A DNA stretch of 64,000 nt from Rhytidiadelphus loreus (lineage: Eukaryota > Streptophyta > Bryopsida > Hypnales > Hylocomiaceae), in the NCBI GenBank assembly GCA_947034895.1, contig OX344765.1:997001-1061000 (forward strand), read 5' to 3'. The stretch's first letter is position 1; every line of letters begins with the position of its first letter. A model generated the notes under the pieces. That model was not told the origin of the DNA. It searched no databases and saw only the letters and a program-made list of their open reading frames with translations. The position numbers and the translations under genes are program-made. Below, piece by piece: positions 56,191 to 64,000 of the stretch.

Positions 56191-56628
56191 TTAAAAAGGA
56201 CCACACAAGCAACAAGTCATGAGGTCAAAGAACACAAGAAGAGAAGGTGAACCTTGAGGAGAAACCCTAAGGCGAGCTGAAGTGGCTAATATTTCCTGCA
56301 GATCAAACGGTTTGCCGACATACTTCCTAGTTATGGTGGCGTAGACGACTCGATGCGGGCGCCACAACGAACGGAGTGACTGCAGCAGACGATAGGAGCT
56401 CCAAGCGAACCAGCAACGACGGAGCGGCAGTCGAAGAAGAGAAGGAAGACGGACCTTCGGCAGCGATTGCCGCCTTGCGGGGAGGGGCAACGACTTCAGG
56501 GTAGCGGCGACAAAGTGCTGGACAGTCGGAGAAGGCGTCGGGTTGTAAGAAGACCCGTCGACCGCCACCGCAGGTACGTCGCCTATTGCCGACCCCGCGG
56601 AGCTCCGCGGGGTCAGAATTTTCACCAT
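56191..56628 (-). CDS. Weak candidate: GC-rich Arg/Leu/Ser-rich ORF
   Basis: The ATG at 56626-56628 opens 145 codons, with LKSLPLPARRQSLPKVRLP and VVYATITRKYVGKPFDLQEI as the most protein-like parts. The basic, Ser/Leu-rich N terminus could be an organellar presequence in a first exon. An overlapping frame (56327-56683) is equally long, so this may only reflect GC-rich composition. Confidence 0.22.
   Translation of the reverse strand: MVKILTPRSSAGSAIGDVPAVAVDGSSYNPTPSPTVQHFVAATLKSLPLPARRQSLPKVRLPSLLRLPLRRCWFAWSSYRLLQSLRSLWRPHRVVYATITRKYVGKPFDLQEILATSARLRVSPQGSPSLLVFFDLMTCCLCGPF
56591..56614. repeat. Perfect 24-bp GC palindrome
   Basis: GACCCCGCGGAG followed directly by its reverse complement CTCCGCGGGGTC, with no spacer. 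It is the only such GC-rich perfect palindrome noticed in the window. Confidence 0.9.
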
Positions 56629-56684
56629 TGAACCATTGGATGAACGGAGAAGTTGTATTCATCCTTTGCAAAAAAAATTTCATT

Positions 56685-57919
56685 CCGAACTCTCGGTTGC
56701 GTCACCAAATTTCATGCACAGGGCCGCGCACATGTGCTGTGCTGAGGGCTGCGTAAGGTCCCTGACAGACCAGGGCGGGCCCCCACCTTCAAAATGAAAA
56801 GCACCTTGCTTGGACTGGGAGTTTAACTCCCACTGAATTTACTTTGGGTTTGGGGGAAAAGTATTAACACAGTCTGGCTCATTGTTTTGCTGAATCATTG
56901 TTTTCTGACGGTCCTGTGAGATTTTGGGCTGTGGTTAAATTCTTTTTGGATTAGGTATTTTTAATTATTTATTTATTGTTTACAATTTAGGGTTTATTTT
57001 TTATTAAATGATAGTGATTTTTTATTTATTTATTTTTTGCAGTTTATTTTTTTATGAAGGATTTATTATTATTATTTTTAAATCATGATGTTTTTATAAT
57101 TAAATTATGATGTTTAGGTCATTATTTATTTATTTCAATATTTAGGACTTGGTGTACAAATAAAAGTTGTAGATTATGAATTTCAGATTCAATTAGTATG
57201 GCTAGATTCACCAAAGCTATTATCAAATTTTTTTTTAAATTTTGAAAAGAAATATTCAGAATATCTTCTAAATTCAATTACAAGCAAAATATTGTCATTT
57301 TTTGAGTGAAACTTGTTGGAATGAATTTGAAATGAGGTTCTCTTCATATGGTGATTTTTTGAAATTAAAAAAAAAAAAAAAAATCTATGACCTCATTTTT
57401 GCAAACCCAATTTTGAACTAAAATCCATGCAATTTTTGGCTTGACTAACTTCCACATTTGTAATTCTAGAAAAATATGAATTCTAGTAACACCAAATCCA
57501 ACCATTAGATAGGACAAAAACTTGATGAAGTATCACCACAAATTAGATGACTTTCATCCAAGGTGTAATGAGAAAGAAAATTGACTTTCATTCTGTACAT
57601 CGTCCAAAAAATGGACGTCCGAGCGCTTAGGGGTTAACTTTGAGCTAAGTTAGAGTGGAAAAGGTTGTGAGCCCCTTACTGCCTTGCAAGCTTGAGATAA
57701 ATTTGAGGTAACTTTGGGCCCGTACGGGTTGGCCCTGACGGGGAAGGTGGAGGAAACCGCTTTGGGCTGGGGAGCCCCAACCCGCCCTTTCCGGCCCTCA
57801 CATCTGGTCCCGCACGGGCCCGTAAGGTTCCATGTGCGTGGCCCTAAGAGGATGTGCCACCAGGAGTATACTTCACTGCCAACCTGATTAAAATTTGCTC
57901 AGATGATAGCAGACGTCTA
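56685..57919. other. Intergenic, with one TTAA-type end at 57604-57637
   Basis: No gene was found. GACGTCCGAGCGCTTAGGGG followed by TTAA (57634-57637) is the right end of a TTAA element related to the GAGCGCCC-ended one at 20152-20392. No matching left end was found. A 17-A run lies near 57368-57384. Confidence 0.45.
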
Positions 57920-58290
57920 AGGTAACAGGCTTAGAAACCGCTCATTTAAGACCTGGTCAACCTTTTTCAAGTAGTTTTTTAGATGTAAGTATTTTTTATT
58001 CATTTTTCAGTCAAAGAGAAGAAGATGGGGAATCTAACACAAGTCGTTTCGTAATTTTTGGAGCTCTTATAAATTACTTATGAATTTTCAAATGGAAAGT
58101 GGCATAGGGTCCTAATTGTGATTGGTAGGCCTTGAAAATCTGCTCATACTTAGTTTGGAAAAAAAATCAGACTTTGTTCAAAAACTAACATTTTAACGTA
58201 TAAAAAGTGGGGAAGATGGTCTCTAAAAGCGACTGTTTCTAAATCTGAAATGAATGCTTGAATAAAACATTATTTCAGATTTTTTTGACA
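57920..58290 (-). mobile_element. Partial copy of the AGGTA family
   Basis: After TA (57918-57919) it begins AGGTAACAGGCTTAGAAACC and continues with sequence that is the reverse complement of the right half of 53222-53631 (TAATTTATAAGAGC- and AAGATGGGG-type blocks). The other end could not be identified; the stretch CTCTAAAAGCGACTG near 58225 may be a decayed part of it. Confidence 0.45.
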
Positions 58291-59503
58291 TTAATAAGAA
58301 GGTAGTTGGACTACAAAATATTATTTTGAATGAAAATTAAAAACAACTATCTACATGATTAGGAATGAACCCATTGTGACTTTAAAACCGTCCATCCAAG
58401 GACTGTAAACCAAACTTTATCATACTTTGAAGTAACCAAAAGTCCATTTTACTAATATCAAGGATCCATTTCAGAGCCCCCTACTGAGCGGTTCAAAATG
58501 CCTGAACTGTTTTCAAGCCGTCTCCTATAGTTGTACGAAAACTTTACCACAATAACTATACTTCAAGGGAAACAAAACTCAACAAATTTTATTGAAAATG
58601 AGCAATAGATGAAGGAGATACAAGGCCCCAAAGTTGTTTCCCTAAAATGCAGTTTGGTGAACTCAAATTGAAGTTGTGAACTTCGATTGGCTTCCAAAAA
58701 ATCAATAAATCTTTGATTGATCTAAAATTTTTAACATACAAACTAAAAGGGATAACGCAACATTTCCAACAAGTTTTATTGAATTTGGACCTTGGATGCA
58801 AAAGTTACAACACTTTGAATTCGACCTTAAACTATGTGAGGACACTTTCTGTCCTCTTTGTCACTTTGGGGTTAAAAACTAATGTGAACTCTCCATTCAC
58901 CATAAGAAGAAGAGGAAGGTTGCATTCACTACTAAAGTTAATTTGAACTTTTTCATCTGAATTTCAATAAAATTTAACCATTTTCGAGTTTACACATTTA
59001 TTCAATCTCGAGCCCAAAATCAATTGCCAAGAAATAAATGTCAATAGATTTATATTTTAACACATCGCATCATTCGAAGCTCACATGTATGACCAATGAA
59101 GCCTGTAATGTAGACTACCTTAATTATATGTAATGAATTCCAAGATTAATGAAGACTATCTTATATGAAACCAGTTGAATCTGCACAATTAATGGTAAGC
59201 ATCTAATGTTATGATAATTAGACTCGTAATTACTTTTGTATATAGAAGTTGTATTTTATAGTATTTTAAAAGGGAGGTCATTTAAAAGGGAGGTAAGTGA
59301 ATGTTCACTTGCATTTATGTTTATATATTACCTTCTTGAATTAATTTCTTCTTATATTAATTTTTCATTTTAAGTAATCCATTAGTTCATTTTTATTCTT
59401 AATATATCTCTTTAATAAATTGTTTACATAATTTACCTCTTCACTTCGTCATTTTAATGAATGCAGTCATGCCTTCATTTTCTGTATTCAAGTCTTTGCT
59501 TAA
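58291..59503. other. Intergenic, with a TTAA-type end at 58841-58875
   Basis: GAGGACACTTTCTGTCCTCT then CACTTTGGGG plus TTAA (58872-58875) matches the inverted sequence at 22530-22563. Its own left end was not found. The frames here are chance frames. Confidence 0.45.
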
Positions 59504-60139
59504 CCCCTAAATGCCCAAGGCACCAAAATATGGTGTTTACAAAACCTTAAGTTAAATAAATCCTAGTCAATTTGCTATTTTTAGTAGTTTATATTTTTTA
59601 AATGTTCTTCTTGAAGTCTAGTTTTGCCTCCAAAAGTCCGATCTTGAAAATAAATGACAATGATTTTTTTATAAGATATTTTGTGCACAAGTACCTTATG
59701 CAATCTTGACTTTCCATAGTGTTAAGAGCTCTTGGAAATGAGCCTCAAATACACTAGATCTTGGACAAAAAATCACATTCTAAATTCATTTTAAAAAGTT
59801 GTAGAGTGAATTTTGAGAAGTCGTAAATTGATTTAGGTTCTTCAAGTTAGGCCCATTAACCTCATATTTTTTTGGTCATCAACTTTTTAGATTTGACTTG
59901 CAAAAATGACTTCAATTCCTTTTTGCAATTTTAGCACCCTCGTAATCAAATGTTATAATCTTTCACTTCATAAGTGATATTGTTGTGCTTTCTTTTCCTA
60001 TACAATCTCTAACAAGTCTAGTTTGAATTTGTACGGTTACAATTTCAGAAAAATCGAAACATCTTATCAAAATGTTGGCATTTTGTTCAATTTAGAGCAG
60101 TTTTCAGGAAGCTAAAAACATGCCTTGGGCATTTAGGGG
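59504..60139 (+). mobile_element. 636-bp TTAA-flanked piggyBac-type miniature element
   Basis: The perfect 19-bp inverted ends are CCCCTAAATGCCCAAGGCA and TGCCTTGGGCATTTAGGGG, with TTAA at 59500-59503 and 60140-60143. There is no ORF. It is the intact reference for the decayed copies at 1-452 and 61795-62040. Confidence 0.92.
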
Positions 60140-60143
60140 TTAA

Positions 60144-62855
60144 GTAGTGCATTGTAGAAAACATATCACTTCTTAGATAATGTTTTTAATGTATTCAGTT
60201 CCATAGGGAGATTTTTCCATGAAATCCTATATGCTAGAGATATCAGAATAGGGTTCTCCAACAACGATGAAGTGAAAGAAATTTCTAACAAATTCCTATT
60301 TGTAATAGTTAATATTTTAGAGAAGTATTTTCAGGAGTGTACTTGTGGCATCGATAAACTGATTTTTAAAATGAATGATAATGATTTTTGAATTGAAGAT
60401 TTAGTGCAAGAATACCCATTTCCATATTTACTTTTAGTAGTATTTAATAGTCTTGGAAATACACTTTGTCTGTACTTCTGAAGGTCCAAGACTATGTTTT
60501 AGTCATAAACCACTATAAATGGGCCATTTCTGCTGCATTTCTATGAAATTTAAAAAAAAACGTGGAACTGAATAGTATGACCTTGAACAATACTTGTTTG
60601 AGATTATTTTGCAAAAAGCTTATGATCACACATTTTAATATTTCGATCCTCAAATGAATTTTTTGTTTTGTATTTGATTTTCAACTTCTGCAGCTTGAAT
60701 TTGAAACATTACAATTCCGAAGAAAAAGATTTTACATATCAAAATGTTAGCTTTTTGGTAAAAGTATACCAAATTATGTTAGGTTCATTCGAGGCCTTGC
60801 GCGTTCAAGTGTAGTGTAGAATTACAGTACTACAATATATATGAACCCTTGAAGTTCTATTGTCCCTAGGGGAACAAAATGGATTTTGGGTAGGTTCCTA
60901 TGTTCTCAATTGTGATTGAAACTTTGTGAAGCTATCTCATACAATAGAAGAACCTTTGAGCTTTCTGGGCATATGATTTTTATTCTGATCGGTGTTGTAG
61001 AGCAGAAGTTATGCCACAATAACCTCAAAATAAGGGAGACTGGGCAGCCAGAAAAATAAATAGAAAATTAAAAAAAAAATGTAATACTTTCTTGTCTTGT
61101 ACATTTGATTTTCTTCTAAATACAAAGGTATTATTCATTCCATTTTGATTAGTGGAGTGAAAATTAAGGAGTTTCTTGTTTTGTGGGCAATGAGAGAAAC
61201 TTCTTGTTTGAAATTTATATTTTCTACTAAGAATGCTAAAATTTGTAAATGAATATGTTCAAACATCACTAAATTTCAACCAATTGATCTAATACAAGTG
61301 TCTAGCAAAATCTTGTAGTTAGATTTTTAAAGAAATTAAAAAAAATTAATTCATAGTTGAACGTAGCATAAGTGGTATGTTTGAGGAATTTTGTTAGAGG
61401 AATTGCCTTGGGATTGTAGGTGTTTCAATAACTCTTAATTTCATTTCTAGACTATGTTCTAGTCTTTACTTAATGTTTGAATTGACCTTGGTACTAAATT
61501 CGTATTTTTAATTTATTAGCTTCTTAAAAATTGTAGCTTAATTATTTTTCAATGAATTTGGCCTTCAATGTTTTTATGTATCAACTACGAAATGCTAAGG
61601 ATACGTACTTTGCGTGACAACAACAATTTTAAGTTAAATGGAAATTAAAGAAGCTTACTATGTTCAGTAGTGTACATTTCATTTCATTATTTGTGAAGTG
61701 TATATGTAGAATCACAAATCTAATTTAGAAATAATTGTAGGATACATGTAAGCAGCTATACCTTGATAGGGATTATGCATTTGAAGCAAACAATGTTTAA
61801 ATCATTTTGGTGACCAAATTATTAGATTAGACATGTGAAAAGAGGAGTGTAAGACTTTAAAATAGTTTTAGAGTTCGAACTCCATTGTAAAGAAATAGTT
61901 AACATTATAAATTTTTTATGCGAAAGTCGTATTGTTAATTTTTATTTTCCTACATATTAATGTATAACATGTCAATTCAATGATATCTACGTTTATAATT
62001 ATAGAGAAATGGATACGAGTTTCAAAAAAAAAAATTCTTGATTTAGGTAGGGAAAATTATAATAAGTTACAAAAAGATCTTGGTCATTAGTAAATTAGTG
62101 TTATTTTTTTTTATGCAGTTTAATTTAGTCTTGAACTAATTGTTATAATTATTGTACTTCTCCCTTTTTTGTTTCTGTTTCGAACCTTTTGAATGGTTTA
62201 CTTAAACCTTGTTGTTTAAGTTTTTTTGTTTTATTTTCATTTGGGAAAGAAATTGGGGTTCATTCACTTGATTGCAAGCATTACATTTCTCTTGTCATGT
62301 GAACTAGAATTGTCGATGAATTCTTAGTTGTAGACCCGTAATAGTTGTCATTGATTTTCATGAGAACTACAAAATTTTCAAGCAATATTTACTTTCGGTC
62401 TTGACACTTCGATATATGGGTTTGGAAGTAATCACAGAACCAAAATGCGTCATAGTAGGAAACATTTCATTGAATTATTAGTTGCGGATTAGTGTAATTG
62501 GTGAACATGTATCTTGATGAATATAAGCTTTTTTTTAAATGCATAGAAATGTTATTGAAAACAAAAATTACCAAATTTATGGCAGTTTCTACAGTTCAGA
62601 AAATATGTGCTATGCCTTATTACAGTGCACATCAAATTTTGAGTTCCTTATTTGGTCAGTTTTGGATCATTTTAATGTAGTGCTATCACACTTCATTAAA
62701 TAGTTATAACATGATTTCAAATAACTTGCTATGAATTTTTCTATCAACTACGGAATGTTCAACAAAATTTATTGTATAAAGAAATTTTATGTTCGATATT
62801 ATCATACACTAAAATTTACATGTCCATGGTTCAATAGGAGAGGAAAATTACGAAT
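60144..62855. other. AT-rich intergenic, with diverged relatives of the 59504 element
   Basis: Beyond the copy listed at 61795-62040, sequence around 60350-60760 shares short blocks (AATGAATGATAATGATTTTT, ATCAAAATGTTAG) with the 59504-60139 element, suggesting further decayed copies. No gene was seen before the ORF at 62856. Confidence 0.4.
61795..62040 (+). repeat. Diverged copy of the 59504-60139 / 1-452 element family
   Basis: It shares in order ATTTTGGTGACCAAATTAT, ATTAGACATGTG, a GTATTGTTAATTTTTATTTTCC-like block and TAACATGTC with 170-320 of the left-edge copy. The ends are lost. Confidence 0.5.
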
Positions 62856-64000
62856 ATGGATGCTCGAGGTTTTGGTAGTCCAGTAGCATTGCCAGCGGTT
62901 GCAACAATAGGAGGGCCTACTCCAGGAAGTGTTGGGCACAGAATAGTCCGAGCTCGTTGTGCAATTCTATTTGGAGATGGTGATGTTCGAAGGCATGAAG
63001 TGACAGTACAGACGATGGAAGACACCGTAGAACTCCTCTCAGAACAGGGAGCAATTGTTGGAACAGGAGTCATTGAGGAGAGTATCGTATGTGGGATGGA
63101 GTTGCATCATGTTAAACTTTTCCCCCATGAAGTTGCCGTGCGAGTGCTGCATGTTGTGGATAGAACAGTGTGGATTGGAGAATTGATAGGGGAGCGTCTT
63201 GGGCAGTGTCTTGGTTTGTTGATTCGTTGGAAAAAATCAAAAATTCGTATCAAAGGAGGAGGAAGGCCAATTAGCGTACAAGCAGGAGGAGGACAAAATT
63301 TTACCTTTTCTCGAATAGCAACTCCGGAGTTCGAGTTCCACGAGAGCAATAGTAGTCCCTGTCCATCAGAAATATCTCATAGTACTCCAGGTACTAGTAG
63401 TACCCATCATGAAAGACCTTCAAGAATTGAAAGGTTGAACAATTTCGGAGACAATGGAGAAGTGAGGGATGGGTTACTGGACAACAGAAGTACCCAAAGT
63501 TATTCCATGGGTACCCGTAGAAGAAGAGAACGAGGACCACGTGTAAGAGGTGAACCATTGCATCAAAAAGTAACTTTGCAAAGTGTACTAACAACCAAAA
63601 GTCAAGGTGGATGCAAACGAAATTGCTTGACAAACATTGACGAAAAATACATTTTGAACCAAAGATATATGGCATGGGGGCAAAAGTATGAGGTTCGATC
63701 AACTTGGATGTTACAAATGTTGAGTACTTTCTACAAAAGAGAAGAAGGAGGAAGAAGGGACAAATATGAGACTAAATTGGATGGCATCCATGTTTGCAAT
63801 GCATGCTATGCATTAGCATTGGGTTATTCGCAACGACGGTTCAAGCAATTGAAGCAATCACAACAAGTTTATGGAAGAGTGTCTGCAGTACACGGAAACA
63901 CATGTCATTTGAGAGAAGGAGCAAAAATGTCTGCAGCACGTCAGAGTTTAGAAGAATTTGTGAAAGAAGCTGGATGCACTCAACCTCACCGGCAAGTACG
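62856..64000 (+). CDS. Long ORF running off the window, transposase-like N-terminal region, partial
   Basis: ATG at 62856 opens 381 codons with no stop to the window edge. The preceding in-frame TAG (62834-62836) could also belong to an intron acceptor (GGTTCAATAG), so an upstream exon is possible. Residues 1-150 form a compact, probably beta-rich region (ARCAILFGDGDVRRHEV, VDRTVWIGELIGERLGQCLG). Residues 160-250 are Ser/Arg-rich linker. Then come CKRNC (253-257), HVCNACYALALGYSQRRFKQ (312-331) and HGN (346-348). A Cys-pair N-terminal domain before an HG motif resembles the front part of some eukaryotic DDE integrase-like transposases. The catalytic part would lie beyond the window. This assignment is inference. 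Confidence 0.6.
   Translation, partial: MDARGFGSPVALPAVATIGGPTPGSVGHRIVRARCAILFGDGDVRRHEVTVQTMEDTVELLSEQGAIVGTGVIEESIVCGMELHHVKLFPHEVAVRVLHVVDRTVWIGELIGERLGQCLGLLIRWKKSKIRIKGGGRPISVQAGGGQNFTFSRIATPEFEFHESNSSPCPSEISHSTPGTSSTHHERPSRIERLNNFGDNGEVRDGLLDNRSTQSYSMGTRRRRERGPRVRGEPLHQKVTLQSVLTTKSQGGCKRNCLTNIDEKYILNQRYMAWGQKYEVRSTWMLQMLSTFYKREEGGRRDKYETKLDGIHVCNACYALALGYSQRRFKQLKQSQQVYGRVSAVHGNTCHLREGAKMSAARQSLEEFVKEAGCTQPHRQV

Noticed and set aside
57918..59123. Complete AGGTA element from 57920 to the TACCTTA at 59118
   Set aside because: The two ends match only in the first five bases, so the right end is probably chance. Only the partial copy is reported.
62831..63702. Three minus-strand ORFs of 80-102 codons
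   Set aside because: They are antisense to the long plus-strand ORF starting at 62856, which is far more protein-like.
1..64000. Bacterial or viral origin of the window, CRISPR arrays, operons
   Set aside because: Spliced genes, plant-type transposons and composition point to a plant nuclear genome. No direct-repeat/spacer array or gene cluster of prokaryotic type was seen.

Overview
The window looks like a repeat-rich piece of a large plant nuclear genome, a streptophyte and probably not a compact angiosperm. The signs are genes with several introns and GT-AG splice sites, a plant-type gamma-tubulin complex protein remnant, CACTA (En/Spm) elements, a CCCTAAA telomere-like motif inside an intron, and AT-rich intergenic DNA full of miniature inverted-repeat elements. 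No operons, rRNA, intact tRNA or CRISPR array were seen. The species cannot be named from the sequence.

The genes are sparse. (1) 4504-7611, minus strand: a seven-exon JmjC-domain dioxygenase of the KDM8/JMJD5 (JMJ30) type. All exon phases agree and the predicted protein is an intact 318 residues. (2) 37200-38933, minus: a decayed GCP5-like gamma-tubulin complex gene. (3) 46092-50687, minus: one very long reading frame cut by three in-frame stops. It has a ParB/DGQHR-like motif, an unrecognised C-terminal part and an acidic tail. (4) 54860-55480, minus: a two-exon gene of unknown function. (5) 62856 to the right edge, plus: a long ORF running off the window, with a Cys-rich, transposase-like N-terminal region.

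Most of the rest is mobile DNA. A piggyBac-type transposon (14221-20147) has perfect 16-bp inverted ends and TTAA duplications. Its transposase has two frameshifts and two stops, and it is split by a complete CACTA element (17189-18410). A 241-bp TTAA element abuts its right end and shares the TTAA. A second piggyBac transposase relic (26130-28186) is cut by an LTR-like sequence and followed by a decayed retroelement ORF (29549-31437). Further TTAA elements lie at 53642-54537 and 59504-60139, with decayed copies or single ends at 1-452, 22530, 57633 and 58871. A second group has TA duplications and AGGTA...TACCT ends (1978-2302, 3218-4103, 20622-21754, 52379-52703, 53222-53631). Two more small CACTA elements lie at 32105-33084 and 34372-35417. 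A pair of LTR-like repeats lies at 11856-13445 and 40532-42746.

Other structures are a four-copy tandem array of a 777-bp unit (22645-25751), several long foldbacks (2312-3106, 4662-5044, 34751-35101, 54051-54240) and short local tandem repeats. The insertions are layered: piggyBac first, then CACTA into its transposase; and a piggyBac relic, then an LTR element into it.
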